From Sulfuricurvum sp. (lineage in GTDB: Bacteria; Campylobacterota; Campylobacteria; Campylobacterales; Sulfurimonadaceae), in contig JAQTTG010000004.1 in NCBI GenBank assembly GCA_028710885.1, forward strand, positions 208,215-272,214: a DNA stretch of 64,000 bases, in the 5' to 3' direction. The position numbers were made by a program, and so were the translations under genes. Shown here in pieces: positions 43,731-54,185 of the stretch (the first letter of the stretch is position 1; the number at the start of each line of letters is the position of its first letter). A model generated the notes under the pieces. The model saw only the letters and a list, made by a program, of their open reading frames with translations, ran no database searches and was not told where the DNA came from.

Positions 43731-45458
43731 CTATCGTTTTTGGGGCTCTGAAGCAGGACCGGATTCTTCTTCAATCAGAGCTTGAATCAAAGAAGCTATC
43801 TCTTCGGTATGTTCTTCTGCAATCTCACGAACTTTTTCCAGTAAAACATCGTATTTCAGTTCATCTTCGTTAAAGTTTTCCCCTAATCCAAGCTGATTCT
43901 CAACTTTTTTACGCATTAGCTGTACTTTTTCAGCTAAATCTTCATCTTCATCATCAGCAATTTCGAGATTTGGTTTTTCATATTCCTCTTCATCACGACT
44001 AAATTCAAGCATACGTTCTGCAAATGGAATAATCATTTTCTTATATGCAACAAACAAGATTATAGCTACAAAAAGATATTTCAAGATAGGTGCAAATGGA
44101 GTAATGTATCCGTCAATAAATGCAGAAGTTTTGGATGCAGGAGTTTTTGAATTACTACCATCTCGAGAAGTTTGAAACTCAAAATTACGAACCGTTACCA
44201 TGTCACCACGTTTTTCATCAACACCAATAGACTGTTTAACTAATGCATCAATTGCCTGAAGTTGCGTCTCATCTAAAGCCATATATTCCATCTCTTCAGT
44301 TGGTTGACCATCAGTACCTTTTTTAGGTTGATACTTTCCGTCTACAGCCACGGCTGCAGTCATCCTTTTGATACGTGCAAATTCCATTTTTGTAGTAGAA
44401 ACTGTTTTGGATATCTCATAATTGGTAGTTCCGGTTGTTTTTTCATATTTCTCACCAGTACCACTGCTTGCCAACCCCTGCACTGGACCAATATTACTCA
44501 CCGCTCCAGGCACTCCGCCTACCTGAGCTGATGCAGGGGTCCCGCCATCACGTTTTTCTTCGCTGGTTTGTTCACTACGGACAACATTCTCAGGATCAAA
44601 CTTTTCAGATGTAGAACTTTGTTCTGAAAAATCATACTCGATCGTCACTTTTGCAACAACACGATCTTTCCCTCCGATAAACGGTGCAAGAACATTGATG
44701 ATTTTTTCTTCCTGCTTTTTCTCTTCTTTACTCTTATATTGTTGCTGCATTGTAGAAAGCTCACCCATGGCAGAAGCTTCATCATCATCACCTAAAGTTT
44801 CTCCTTCAGAATCGATCAAAGTAACATTTTCAGGTGTAAGTTTAGGAACTGCAGAGGCAACTAATTTTTTTATACCGCGTATTTGTTTAGATGTTAATTT
44901 TCGATCTGCGAAAAGCTGAACCATCACAGAAGCAGAGGGGGGGACAGCTTCCGCTACAAAAAGCGTCTCTTTAGGAAGTGCTAGGGATACACTTGATTTT
45001 TCTACTGGGGCTAGAGAATCAATGGAGCGTGCAAGCTCACCCTCTAAAGCGCGTCGAAACTTAACCTCTTGGTCAAAATCTGTCGCACCAAATTCTTGCT
45101 TATCAAACAGTTCAAATCCGACATGCCCCTCTTTCGGAATTCCCATAGAAGCAATCGTAATACGCTCTTTATACACGATTTCTTTGGGAACTTCAATCAC
45201 ATTGTCACGAGGAATTTTATAAGGAATTTTATCTTTTTCAAGCTGTTGCACGACTTGCGCAGCATCTTGAGGAGTCAACGAATCAAAAAGAACCTGATAT
45301 CCCCCATCTTTTCCACCAGCCCCATCAGATGTGTAAACAATTAAAAAAATCAAAAACGCCACAATTCCTGAAACAGCTGCACCAATAATTACTTTTTGCG
45401 CTTGAGTGAGCTTTCCGAAAAATACAACGAGTTGCGAGAATAGGGCCTTAAAATCCAT
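43731..45458 (-). CDS. fliF: Flagellar MS-ring protein FliF
   Basis: Forms the MS ring, the base of the flagellar rotor, in the inner membrane; 575 residues. Two membrane helices (about 22-45 and 445-465) flank a large periplasmic part with ring-building motifs (VLFDSLTPQDAAQVVQQLEKDKIPYKI, RRALEGELARSIDSLAPVEKSSVSLALPKETLFV). The C-terminal acidic tail (DDEDEDLAEKVQ...) should bind FliG, the next gene product. It follows hisC by 17 nt. Confidence 0.97.
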   Translation of the reverse strand: MDFKALFSQLVVFFGKLTQAQKVIIGAAVSGIVAFLIFLIVYTSDGAGGKDGGYQVLFDSLTPQDAAQVVQQLEKDKIPYKIPRDNVIEVPKEIVYKERITIASMGIPKEGHVGFELFDKQEFGATDFDQEVKFRRALEGELARSIDSLAPVEKSSVSLALPKETLFVAEAVPPSASVMVQLFADRKLTSKQIRGIKKLVASAVPKLTPENVTLIDSEGETLGDDDEASAMGELSTMQQQYKSKEEKKQEEKIINVLAPFIGGKDRVVAKVTIEYDFSEQSSTSEKFDPENVVRSEQTSEEKRDGGTPASAQVGGVPGAVSNIGPVQGLASSGTGEKYEKTTGTTNYEISKTVSTTKMEFARIKRMTAAVAVDGKYQPKKGTDGQPTEEMEYMALDETQLQAIDALVKQSIGVDEKRGDMVTVRNFEFQTSRDGSNSKTPASKTSAFIDGYITPFAPILKYLFVAIILFVAYKKMIIPFAERMLEFSRDEEEYEKPNLEIADDEDEDLAEKVQLMRKKVENQLGLGENFNEDELKYDVLLEKVREIAEEHTEEIASLIQALIEEESGPASEPQKR

Positions 45459-45475
45459 TGTTAGCTATATCTACT

Positions 45476-46570
45476 TTATAATAAAGGATCTGTGAGTTCA
45501 AAAAAACGGTCATTTTGAATTGATGTGCCAATGGTTACCCGAATTGCATTCAATCCATAACTACTTAAATCACGTACAATCATACCTTTTTTTAAGAGAT
45601 CTTGCGCAATTTTTGTTGAATTTTTTTCTTCAGGGAGAGATAATGTGACAAAATTAGTATAACTTTCTATCACAGTGATCCCCTTTGCATGTGCAAATTC
45701 TTCATATCGTGCCATCTGACTAAAATTATCGGCAATACACGTTTGAACAAACCCTTCATCGTCCAATGCAACCGATGCCGCTTCGAGAGAAAGAGTAGTA
45801 ATATTAAACGGTGGACGAACTTTATAGAGCGCTTCGATAATAGAAGCTTGCGCAATACCATAACCGACTCGCATTCCACCCAATCCATACGCTTTTGAAA
45901 ATGTACCCAGAAAAAGAACATTACTAAATTTTGAAACCAAATCTTTCGGCTCAACTGCATAAGATGGGTTTTTAAAACGTGCATACTCCATGTATGCACC
46001 GTCTACAATAACAAGCGTATCACTGTCTACTTTGGCAATAAAATCAATCATCTCTGATGCAAGAAGTCCATCACCAGTCGGATTATTAGGTGTACAAAGA
46101 AAAACAATAGAAGGTTTATGTTCTTGATAAAGGGCATAAAACTCTTCCATATTATGTTCACGAGAAGCGGTACGGATAATTTGTGCACCGACTTGTTTCG
46201 CATAAATTTCATACATAGCAAAAGTAACGCTGTTCATCAGCACCTTGCTGCCGCTGTGTACTTTGGCATGAATTGCAAATTCGATTACCTGATCGCTTCC
46301 TGCACCAATAATGAGTTCATTGCTTTGAATAGCGTATTTTTCAGCTAAAGCAGTTTTGAGCTTCACCATCGAATCGTCAGGGTAAAGTGCCATATTATCA
46401 ACAATAGCACGAACAGCCTCTTTCACTTTAGGCGAGCACCCGAATGGATTTTCATTACTTGCCAACTTTACAATAGAATCTTTATCGATTCCATACTCAC
46501 GAACGACCAATTCAATCGGTTTACCTGCTTCGTAAGTTTTGATATTTTCCAATGCATCATTAAATTTCAT
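45476..46570 (-). CDS. hisC: Histidinol-phosphate aminotransferase
   Basis: PLP enzyme of histidine synthesis, also able to act on aromatic amino-acid precursors in some bacteria, which would suit its place after pheA. The 364-residue protein has [47 protein letters not shown] and the PLP-Lys in [16 protein letters not shown]. It overlaps pheA by 4 nt (ATGA type). Confidence 0.95.
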   Translation of the reverse strand: MKFNDALENIKTYEAGKPIELVVREYGIDKDSIVKLASNENPFGCSPKVKEAVRAIVDNMALYPDDSMVKLKTALAEKYAIQSNELIIGAGSDQVIEFAIHAKVHSGSKVLMNSVTFAMYEIYAKQVGAQIIRTASREHNMEEFYALYQEHKPSIVFLCTPNNPTGDGLLASEMIDFIAKVDSDTLVIVDGAYMEYARFKNPSYAVEPKDLVSKFSNVLFLGTFSKAYGLGGMRVGYGIAQASIIEALYKVRPPFNITTLSLEAASVALDDEGFVQTCIADNFSQMARYEEFAHAKGITVIESYTNFVTLSLPEEKNSTKIAQDLLKKGMIVRDLSSYGLNAIRVTIGTSIQNDRFFELTDPLL

Positions 46571-47649
46571 AATTCTCCCTTAACATAACTACCCAGCCAT
46601 GTCACTTCATCAATATGTTTTTGAACTAAAGATTGAACACGTTTTTCATCAATATGACCAAAGAAATCAATAAAAAACCAATATCCAAAACCATCATTAT
46701 CCCGTGACGGTCGGCTCTCAATTTTACTTAAATTAATTTCTGCATTATTAAAATCTTCCAAGAAATGAACCAAGGCTCCCGCCTTTTGAGCATCTTTTAA
46801 ACGGACAAGCATAGATGTTTTATCTTCACCGCTGATACCATTTTTAAAATCACTTAGGATAAAAAAGCGTGTTGCGTTATTTTGGGTATCTTCGATATTT
46901 TCAAACAATGTCGGTACACCGTAAAGCTTAGCAGCGATATGAGAGCAGATAGCTGCCGCTTCAGGATCTTTTGAAGCCAAAATAGCCGCTTTTGCCGTTG
47001 ATTCGACCGGAATATGTTCAATCGCATCCAAACCATGTTCCGCTAAAAATTCACGGCATTGACCGAACCCTTTGTCTTTGGAATAAATACGTTTAATATG
47101 GTGGATTTGTTCCGCTTTAGTGGCAAATGCCATATGTATGGACATATAAAGCTCTGCCACAATTTTAACACTACTTTTACCTAATAAATCAAGTGTTTCA
47201 CCAACAACACCATCACGAGAATTTTCGATGGGAACCACCCCAAATTTTGCACGACCCGCTTCAAGAGTTTTAAAGACCGCTTCAATCGAACCGAGTGAGA
47301 GATAATCGCTCATCGCCCCGAAACGAGACTCCGCCGCCTGATGAGTAAAGCTCCCCTCTGGTCCTAGATATGCAATACGCTCAGGAAGCTCAAGATTACG
47401 AGAAACAGCAAAAATTTCTAAAAAAACTGCTTCGATTGCTTGAGCATTAAGTAACCCTCCTGATGCATCACTGATCTTTGTAAGTCGATCAATAATGGCT
47501 TTTTCGCGTTCAGGGCGGTAAATAGCACTATTACTTTCATGCTTGATTTCACCCACACGACGTACCACTTCCATACGACGGTTCAACAGTGTGACAACTT
47601 CGTTGTCTATTTCATCAATACGTGCTCTGCACTCTTCTAATGTATTCAT
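46567..47649 (-). CDS. pheA: Chorismate mutase / prephenate dehydratase
   Basis: Makes phenylpyruvate from chorismate; 360 residues, three domains. The AroQ-type mutase (about 1-85) has [31 protein letters not shown]; the dehydratase (about 90-265) has [33 protein letters not shown] and [10 protein letters not shown]; the ACT domain (about 275-355) has [21 protein letters not shown], the ESRP motif for phenylalanine feedback. It overlaps the HAD gene and hisC by 4 nt each. Confidence 0.96.
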   Translation of the reverse strand: MNTLEECRARIDEIDNEVVTLLNRRMEVVRRVGEIKHESNSAIYRPEREKAIIDRLTKISDASGGLLNAQAIEAVFLEIFAVSRNLELPERIAYLGPEGSFTHQAAESRFGAMSDYLSLGSIEAVFKTLEAGRAKFGVVPIENSRDGVVGETLDLLGKSSVKIVAELYMSIHMAFATKAEQIHHIKRIYSKDKGFGQCREFLAEHGLDAIEHIPVESTAKAAILASKDPEAAAICSHIAAKLYGVPTLFENIEDTQNNATRFFILSDFKNGISGEDKTSMLVRLKDAQKAGALVHFLEDFNNAEINLSKIESRPSRDNDGFGYWFFIDFFGHIDEKRVQSLVQKHIDEVTWLGSYVKGEL

Positions 47650-48428
47650 AGTCTCTCCATTACCTCTTGCATATCGGCATAAATTCCTGAGGGATGTTCA
47701 TGAGATTTAAGCGACGGAATAATTTCATCAGCATGGCGAATCTTACCGCTGAGAACAAATATCCCCTTCATCCCAAGATGTTGTGCTCCAATCAAATCCC
47801 CTTTAAGGTCATCACTGATGATCGTTATGTCCTCAAATTTTATCCCTGACTTTTGAATATTTATACGTGCCAGTGCCTCTTCAAAGAAAGGTATACTTGG
47901 CTTACCGACAACACTATAGGGAACCGATGTCGCGAATTCCAACATTTTTAAAATGGCTCCGACACCCGGATAGCGTTTATGGTTTTTTGCATACAACGTC
48001 GTCTCATGCATCCCGATCAGCTGTGCTCCTGAAAGGAGAAATTCGATCATTTGCGCGTATTCATCCGGCATAAAGTCATCTTTGATCGCTACGAGAACAA
48101 CATCAGGCGTATGATAATCCAATGCATACCCCATCGATCGTAAAACATTTAAAAATGGTTCAGAGCCGTAAGCGGCAACTTTTTTGGTTTTTTCAATATG
48201 GCTCTCCAGCATCATTAAAGGATCAAGATAATGTTCCATTGGAATATTTAACCCAATGCTATTGAGATAACCTAAAAATTCATCGCTTGGATTTTTAGTG
48301 CTGTTAGTAATGACCATATAGGGAACTTGATGTGCATTAAGATTATCAATAAATGCAACAGCTCCACGAATAGGAAGCTTGGTGTGATCTTCTATTAACG
48401 TTCCTTGCACATCAATGAAATACATCAT
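47646..48428 (-). CDS. HAD hydrolase, NagD/AraL-like subfamily IIA
   Basis: A 260-residue cytosolic phosphatase-like protein with the nucleophile motif FIDVQGTLI (D-x-x-G-T, Gln in place of the second Asp's neighbour), MVITNSTKNP and GKPSIPFFEEALARI, and TIISDDLKGDLIGAQHLGMKGIFVLSGK. NagD-type cap is present. The second catalytic Asp normally at nucleophile+2 is replaced by Gln (DVQGT), which could weaken phosphatase activity. It lies between lysA and pheA; substrate unknown. Confidence 0.87.
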   Translation of the reverse strand: MMYFIDVQGTLIEDHTKLPIRGAVAFIDNLNAHQVPYMVITNSTKNPSDEFLGYLNSIGLNIPMEHYLDPLMMLESHIEKTKKVAAYGSEPFLNVLRSMGYALDYHTPDVVLVAIKDDFMPDEYAQMIEFLLSGAQLIGMHETTLYAKNHKRYPGVGAILKMLEFATSVPYSVVGKPSIPFFEEALARINIQKSGIKFEDITIISDDLKGDLIGAQHLGMKGIFVLSGKIRHADEIIPSLKSHEHPSGIYADMQEVMERL

Positions 48429-48434
48429 ATACCC

Positions 48435-49637
48435 TTACAGATACTCACGCTCTAATGCGATCACATCTTCAAATGTTTCGCGGCGGCGGATCAACCGGTC
48501 TTTCCCGTCCTCAACTGCTATTTCGGCAGAACGTCCGCGGGTATTATAATTGCTTCCCATCCCAAAACCGTACGCTCCGGCACTGTGTACGACAAGGATA
48601 TCGTTGTGTTCCATCGAAGGAAGAGGATAGTTTTTAGCTAAAAAATCGCCGCTTTCGCATACAGGACCGACTACATCCGCTGCACTCTCTTCACCCGTTT
48701 TATCCAGTGCTTCGATACGGTGATACGCTTTATACAAGCTCGGACGGATCAAATCGTTCATCGCTCCGTCAACCATGACGAAACGTTTGGCTCCGTTGTT
48801 TTTTTCATACAATACTTTTGTCAAAAAATATCCGGCATTCGCTGTCAAGAAACGTCCCGGTTCACAAATGATCGTCACATCGATCCCTTTGAGGGCGGAT
48901 AGGATCGCTTGCGCATAGTCATACGGTTCAATCGTCGTTTCATTATCGTAACGGACACCAAGTCCACCGCCTATATCAAAAAATTTCAATTCGATATCGA
49001 TCGCTTGAAGGGACCGGAGCAAATCAGCAACGATTACTGCCGCTTCGTAAATTGGCTCTAACTCCGTTAACTGACTTCCAATGTGAAAATGGATACCGAC
49101 CGGATCAAGATGCTCAGAGTTTTTGGCTTGAATATACATCCGTTTTGCCGCAACAATCTCCACTCCGAATTTGTTATCGTGCAAACCAGTCGAAATATAA
49201 GGATGCGTTTTTGGATCGATATTCGGATTGACACGTACACTAATACGGGCTTTAGCATTCAATTCACGCGCAATCATCTCAACACGACCAAGTTCCGCTT
49301 CGCTCTCGACATTGATGTAGAGGATATCAGACTCAATCGCTTCTCGGATTTCATCATCACGCTTGCCGACGCCGCTAAAAAGTATACGATATTTCGGCAC
49401 ACCTGCCATTAATGCACGACGTACTTCACCGATCGATACACAATCGGCACCCGATCCCATCTGTGCAAAATGTTTGACAACGCTAAGATTGGAGTTTGCC
49501 TTCACTGCGTATGCCAGAATCGATTTTCGACCCCGAAATGCCTCTTTTAGAGACTCAAATTGTCTCTTCATAACATCAAAATCGTATACATACAATGGGG
49601 TTCCATAGGTTTGTGCCAGAGCTTTAAAATCGATCAC
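48435..49637 (-). CDS. lysA: Diaminopimelate decarboxylase
   Basis: Last step of lysine synthesis, PLP-dependent; 400 residues. It has the PLP-Lys in ILAYAVKANSNLSVVKHFA, the HIGSQ motif (GIHFHIGSQLTEL), FFDIGGGLGVRY, EPGRFLTANAGYFL and the catalytic Cys in VCESGDFLA, plus GAYGFGMGSNYNTRGR. The start is GTG at 49637 with AGAGGGA upstream. It follows lptG by 16 nt and precedes the HAD gene by 6 nt. Confidence 0.97.
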   Translation of the reverse strand: MIDFKALAQTYGTPLYVYDFDVMKRQFESLKEAFRGRKSILAYAVKANSNLSVVKHFAQMGSGADCVSIGEVRRALMAGVPKYRILFSGVGKRDDEIREAIESDILYINVESEAELGRVEMIARELNAKARISVRVNPNIDPKTHPYISTGLHDNKFGVEIVAAKRMYIQAKNSEHLDPVGIHFHIGSQLTELEPIYEAAVIVADLLRSLQAIDIELKFFDIGGGLGVRYDNETTIEPYDYAQAILSALKGIDVTIICEPGRFLTANAGYFLTKVLYEKNNGAKRFVMVDGAMNDLIRPSLYKAYHRIEALDKTGEESAADVVGPVCESGDFLAKNYPLPSMEHNDILVVHSAGAYGFGMGSNYNTRGRSAEIAVEDGKDRLIRRRETFEDVIALEREYL

Positions 49638-49653
49638 GTTTCCCTCTGCTTCA

Positions 49654-50742
49654 TTAATTTTGTCGCGATTTTACCCTAACTCTCCTTAGGGGATTTCCAA
49701 GTCGCCATACCATTATTGTGAAGAGTATGAGAATCGGAGCAATAACCCCTATTTCAGGAGAAAGTGTTTTATTATTTGAAAATTCACCTAAAACAAACAA
49801 TAGTCCCCATGTCAGCAAAGTCACCAATATGGCACCAAAACTAAAAAATGAAAGATTCAGGAATCGTGAACTTACTGGAGCATATGAGAAAAAAATCACC
49901 ATCAGAATTAAAGCAAACCAAGGTGAAAGAAACATCCTGTATATTCCACTAGTAATTTTTGTAACATCCACATTCTGGTTTTTCAAAAGTTCAAGAGCAT
50001 CTAGTCCATCACCGATAGTAAAATTGTCCTTTCCTTCATATACCTGATCCAGTATCTTGGGTTTAAAATCCTGAAGTACTTGTAAATTTTCATCATCTTC
50101 AGTCACTATCCCCGATGAATGAAAATCCAGAATTTCTGGAGGTCGTATTAAATGAGCTTTTTGAATATTCCAATATCCTTGATCATATACGGCTTCCGAA
50201 GCACTCAACACTTCATGTAATCGACCTTCTTTAAAAGTAAAAATACGAATTTCTTGCGCTTTTTTAGTCAGTGGAAAAAGATTTCCAAAATAGATGTAAT
50301 TCCCTTCATGAGTAAAAAATAGATTCCCGGTAGGACGAATAAATTCGGAAGTTTCACGAAGATTTTCCGCAAACTCGTTTGCTCTGGCAAAGTTAGTCAT
50401 ATGTAAAGTAATATAAAGCCCAATTAATACCCCTGCAACACTCAAAAATGGAGTTAAGATACGTGTTTTTGAATACCCTATAGCAAAATAAGCTACCATC
50501 GCATTTGACCTGACTAAATCTACCAAAGCTGCTATCATTGCAAAAACCAATGATATTGGTAGCATCATATCAATAGCATAAAAACTTTTATACATGATAT
50601 AAATCAAAACGAGGTTGGCTGAAGACGGTAGAGCTGAGGCATTATCCATAAGATCAAATCCAACCATAAAACTGCTTAAAGCAATTAATATAATTAAAAA
50701 ATAGCGTATATACAGTTGAGATAATGTTTTAAAAGCAAGCAT
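49654..50742 (-). CDS. lptG: LptF/LptG-type LPS-export permease
   Basis: An inner-membrane half of the Lpt exporter that lifts LPS towards the outer membrane; 362 residues. Three N-terminal helices (about 10-120), a periplasmic beta-jellyroll domain (about 125-255) and three C-terminal helices (about 270-355) match the YjgP/YjgQ family. Features include MVAYFAIGYSKTRILTPFL (coupling helix region) and APVSSRFLNLSFFSFGAILVTLLTWG. Whether it is the F or G subunit is decided only by likeness of position to C. jejuni. It lies between pth and lysA. Confidence 0.85.
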   Translation of the reverse strand: MLAFKTLSQLYIRYFLIILIALSSFMVGFDLMDNASALPSSANLVLIYIMYKSFYAIDMMLPISLVFAMIAALVDLVRSNAMVAYFAIGYSKTRILTPFLSVAGVLIGLYITLHMTNFARANEFAENLRETSEFIRPTGNLFFTHEGNYIYFGNLFPLTKKAQEIRIFTFKEGRLHEVLSASEAVYDQGYWNIQKAHLIRPPEILDFHSSGIVTEDDENLQVLQDFKPKILDQVYEGKDNFTIGDGLDALELLKNQNVDVTKITSGIYRMFLSPWFALILMVIFFSYAPVSSRFLNLSFFSFGAILVTLLTWGLLFVLGEFSNNKTLSPEIGVIAPILILFTIMVWRLGNPLRRVRVKSRQN

Positions 50743-50804
50743 GTGAGCCTAAATAGAAATAATTGGTTTTTATTGTACCTAAATCATGCTAAGAAGCGAT
50801 AAAG

Positions 50805-51350
50805 CTACCCTTTAATTGAACACTTTGATGCAACTTCTGCATAAGGATGTACTAAAAGCATCTCAGCTGCGATAGCAGCTTTTACGATCCATTCTGAAAT
50901 TTTAGATTGTTCTTCAATACTAAAAGAGTGCAGTACATACTCTGAAACTTGAGATTTATACTCAGGCTTACCAATCCCCATGCGAATACGAATGTACTCA
51001 GGAGATATAGCGGCATCAGCCGATTTTAAACCGTTATGTCCTCCATGCCCTCCCCCCTTCTTAAAACGCAATGCACCAAAAGGTAAATCTAGATCATCAT
51101 GAATTACTATAACATCATCAATTTTATAGAAATTTTTTACAGCAAGGATAGAACGGCCGGAAAGATTCATAAATGTAGTGGGTTTGAGGAGAAAGTGTGA
51201 CCCCATTTTAAACAACTCCCCTTCAAAGGAGCTCTTTGAAATGTTTTGAATACTGTGACGTCGGCACAGTTCATCAATTACCATAAACCCGATATTATGA
51301 CGGGTTAATGCATACGCCGAGCCAGGGTTACCCAGTCCGACGAGAAGCAT
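50805..51350 (-). CDS. pth: Peptidyl-tRNA hydrolase
   Basis: Recycles peptidyl-tRNA that drops off ribosomes; 181 residues, cytosolic. It has GLGNPGSAYALTRHNIGFMVIDEL (catalytic His in RHNIGF), PTTFMNLSGRSI and IVIHDDLDLPFGALRFKKGGGHGGHNGLKS. It begins 2 nt after the rplY stop, an order found in many Campylobacterota. Confidence 0.97.
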   Translation of the reverse strand: MLLVGLGNPGSAYALTRHNIGFMVIDELCRRHSIQNISKSSFEGELFKMGSHFLLKPTTFMNLSGRSILAVKNFYKIDDVIVIHDDLDLPFGALRFKKGGGHGGHNGLKSADAAISPEYIRIRMGIGKPEYKSQVSEYVLHSFSIEEQSKISEWIVKAAIAAEMLLVHPYAEVASKCSIKG

Positions 51351-51352
51351 AA

Positions 51353-51889
51353 TTATTTTGCTTTAATGATACTAAGAACCGATACACGATCGGAATCAGT
51401 AAATGTAACGTTCTCAATACGTGGTAAATCACGTACCAAAACAGAGTCACCTAAATCAAGAGGAGCAACATTGATTTCAACTGATGCTGGAAGATTTTCA
51501 ATCGATGCTTTCACACGAAGACGTTTCTTAGCAACAAACAACATCCCTTTGTTTTTCAAACCAACTGGGATCCCTGTTGTTTTAACAGGAACATGATAAT
51601 GTGTTACTACATTTGGCTGTGCAACCATTAAATCAACATGTAAAAGGTTTCCAGAAACTGGATGAGACTCATAACCTTGAACAACAAGGTTCATCTCTTT
51701 ATTACCTACATTTACAGCAAATGCAACGGTCTCTTTATTGCGCACAGTACGGATAAAATCGTTCATTTTGAACGCAGCGTGAATATTTTCAAGCCCTTTT
51801 CCGTAGATGTTAGCGATAAGATAACCATCACGGCGATATGCTTTTGTAGCAGCTTTGCCAATACTCTCTCTTATAATGCCTTCTAACAT
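51353..51889 (-). CDS. rplY: 50S ribosomal protein L25 (Ctc type)
   Basis: Binds 5S rRNA in the large subunit; this is the longer general-stress (Ctc/TL5-like) form with an N-terminal L25 domain (about 1-90) and a C-terminal beta domain (about 95-178). Typical segments are LEGIIRESIGKAATKAYRRDGYLIANIYGKG and LLHVDLM. Three in-frame starts exist (TTG 51904, ATG 51895, ATG 51889). AAGGA lies 7 nt before the ATG at 51889, so that one is chosen; it gives 178 residues. Confidence 0.94.
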   Translation of the reverse strand: MLEGIIRESIGKAATKAYRRDGYLIANIYGKGLENIHAAFKMNDFIRTVRNKETVAFAVNVGNKEMNLVVQGYESHPVSGNLLHVDLMVAQPNVVTHYHVPVKTTGIPVGLKNKGMLFVAKKRLRVKASIENLPASVEINVAPLDLGDSVLVRDLPRIENVTFTDSDRVSVLSIIKAK

Positions 51890-51951
51890 AATCATGTCCT
51901 TCAAATAAAATGGGACGGATTATACTTAAAAAATGTTTAGATTATTCTAAA

Positions 51952-53160
51952 TTATTCTTTCAATGCGATAAAATCATCCTCTTTAAACTCTGTTGGTGCA
52001 TTATCGACACCTAAATCCTCTTTTTTAACCGTTGTACTAAGACCTTCCATACGCAAACGCAAATCTGAAGAAGATGTTGCAAATGCTAACGCATCATCTT
52101 TACTAATTCTCCCTGCAAGATATAAATCCAAAATCCCTTGGTCAAATGTTTGAGATTTATAAAGTTCTTTCCCTTCAGCAATTGTATCTGGAATCTCAAT
52201 ATCACGATTTTCAGCAATAAGTTGCTCAATACGAGGTGTTCGGATTAAAATCTCCAATGCTGCAGCACGTTTGCCATCTACCGTAGGAATAAGACGTTGT
52301 GAAATTACCCCTTTGAGCACAGAAGACAATGTCATCCGAACCCGATTTTGTTCTGCCGTCGGAAAAACAGAAATAATCCTATTAACGGTCTCTTTTGCAT
52401 CCAAGGTATGCAGTGTAGAAAAAACTAAATGGCCCGTATCTGCCGCATGTAAAGCAATCTCAATCGTCTCCATATCCCGCATTTCCCCGACAAGAATAAT
52501 ATCAGGGTCCTCACGCAATGCAGCACGTAATGCAGAACCAAAACTATGGGTATCTTGTCCAATGCTGCGCTGATTTACAATACACTTTCGATCTTTATGT
52601 ACAAATTCAATCGGATCTTCAATAGTAATAATATGCTTTCGACGTTTCCAATTAATTTCATTAATAAGAGCAGCTAAAGTGGTAGATTTACCACTTCCCG
52701 TTACCCCCGTAACCAATATAAGACCCCGTTCCATGTCAGCAAAGCTGTGAACGATTTCTGGAAGATTCAATTCATCAACAGTTAAAATTTTAACTGGAAT
52801 CAAACGAAATACTGCCGATATCCCTTCCATTTGAAAAAAGATATTAATACGAAAGCGCGTATTTTCATCAAACGGATAGACCAAGTCTAACTCTTTATTT
52901 TCTACCAACTCATGAAATCTTGATCTTAGCAGTTCTTTTGCAAAAATCAATGCATCATCCTTAGAAAAAATTTCCCCTGAAAGAGGGATAATTTCCCCAT
53001 TAATTCGGGCGCGAACTACCGCATTTGCTTTGACATGTAAATCACTCCCTCCCGCATCAACCATTCGACGTAAATAAGCTCTAATCTTTTTTAAAACTTC
53101 AAAATTCAGTTCACTTAAATCAACTTCATACATTCCATGATGTGTATCTTGATGTGTCAT
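51952..53160 (-). CDS. pilT: Type IV pilus retraction ATPase PilT
   Basis: A hexameric ATPase expected to drive pilus retraction; 402 residues. The PilT start (YLRRMVDAGGSDLHVKANAVVRARINGEIIPL), Walker A GVTGSGKSTTLAAL, Walker B region DPDIILVGEMRDMETI, the AIRNLIREGK-like motif equivalent near the C-terminus, and HLVFSTLHTLDA are present. It starts 3 nt after the transaldolase stop with GGAGTAA upstream. No pilus genes are next to it, but comEA in this window fits a DNA-uptake role. Confidence 0.93.
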   Translation of the reverse strand: MTHQDTHHGMYEVDLSELNFEVLKKIRAYLRRMVDAGGSDLHVKANAVVRARINGEIIPLSGEIFSKDDALIFAKELLRSRFHELVENKELDLVYPFDENTRFRINIFFQMEGISAVFRLIPVKILTVDELNLPEIVHSFADMERGLILVTGVTGSGKSTTLAALINEINWKRRKHIITIEDPIEFVHKDRKCIVNQRSIGQDTHSFGSALRAALREDPDIILVGEMRDMETIEIALHAADTGHLVFSTLHTLDAKETVNRIISVFPTAEQNRVRMTLSSVLKGVISQRLIPTVDGKRAAALEILIRTPRIEQLIAENRDIEIPDTIAEGKELYKSQTFDQGILDLYLAGRISKDDALAFATSSSDLRLRMEGLSTTVKKEDLGVDNAPTEFKEDDFIALKE

Positions 53161-53163
53161 AAT

Positions 53164-54141
53164 TTACTCCAATTCGTCCAAAATTTCCGTGAAAGCCACT
53201 TTGAACGCGTCTAACCCCTCACTAATTTGTTGTTCAATAATATTTTCCATAGAGATTCCAGCATCTTTTACTTTCTTTTGATGTTCAAATATCTGCATAG
53301 GATCTAGAGGCAATTTTAATCTTCTATCTCCACCTTTTACATAAGCATTGATAGTGGCTATCGGAGCAGTATTAACACTATTGGGTGCTAAAAGTTCATC
53401 AATATAATAGGACGCTCTAAATTCATCCCCTTTTACCCCCGTACTAGCAAACAGTACACGACATCTTGGAACCTTCTTAGCTTCTACGTGGTTGTAAATT
53501 TCTGCCGCATTGAGAATACCCATCAGCCCGGTAGAAACTCCGGCAGAGCGAAGTTTTTCATCAATGGCACGATCAATGCGGCTGACAAAAACACTGATGA
53601 CCGTATCGACACTTGCATTATGAGATACTCTTTCAAATGCAGCGGCACATTTAAGTGCTTGTTCAACAGAAAAAATCAACGTTGCATTAACAGCGATTCC
53701 TTTCGATGCCAAAGCCTCCATAGCCGAATATCCAGCCTCTGTAGCCGGTACTTTGATCATCACATTCGGACGATTGATACTCTGATAAAGCCGTATCCCT
53801 TCTGCAATCGTTGCGCTAGCATCATCGCACAAATACGGGTCGACCTCGATACTGACATATCCGTCATCTCCGGCATCGTATAACGGGCGTAAAATATCGG
53901 CGGCTTTTTGAATATCGTAAATAGCTAATGCTTCATACTTTTCTTTTGGGGAGAGGGAACCAAGCGTCGAAAGCTGCTCTTTATACGCTGAAGATGTGAG
54001 AATTGCATTTTTGAATATTGCCGGGTTCGATGTGGCTCCATTTATTATCCCTTTATCAATGAGCTCTTTAAACCCCTCATTCAAAAATGTTCGTTCTATA
54101 AAATCTGCCCAAAGGGCGAAACGCTCTTCTAAAATGTACAT
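53164..54141 (-). CDS. tal: Transaldolase
   Basis: Exchanges dihydroxyacetone units between sugar phosphates in the pentose-phosphate pathway; TIM-barrel of 325 residues. It has NGATSNPAIFKNAI, SIEVDPYLCDDA, the Schiff-base Lys in NVMIKVPATEAGYSAM, GIAVNATLIFSVEQA and VSVFVSRIDRAID, as in the longer TAL family of Campylobacterota. It lies directly upstream of pilT, so the two are cotranscribed. Confidence 0.95.
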   Translation of the reverse strand: MYILEERFALWADFIERTFLNEGFKELIDKGIINGATSNPAIFKNAILTSSAYKEQLSTLGSLSPKEKYEALAIYDIQKAADILRPLYDAGDDGYVSIEVDPYLCDDASATIAEGIRLYQSINRPNVMIKVPATEAGYSAMEALASKGIAVNATLIFSVEQALKCAAAFERVSHNASVDTVISVFVSRIDRAIDEKLRSAGVSTGLMGILNAAEIYNHVEAKKVPRCRVLFASTGVKGDEFRASYYIDELLAPNSVNTAPIATINAYVKGGDRRLKLPLDPMQIFEHQKKVKDAGISMENIIEQQISEGLDAFKVAFTEILDELE

Positions 54142-54185
54142 TCTAACTCCGTGATAATAGGTAAAACTATTATGCCAAAAAATAA

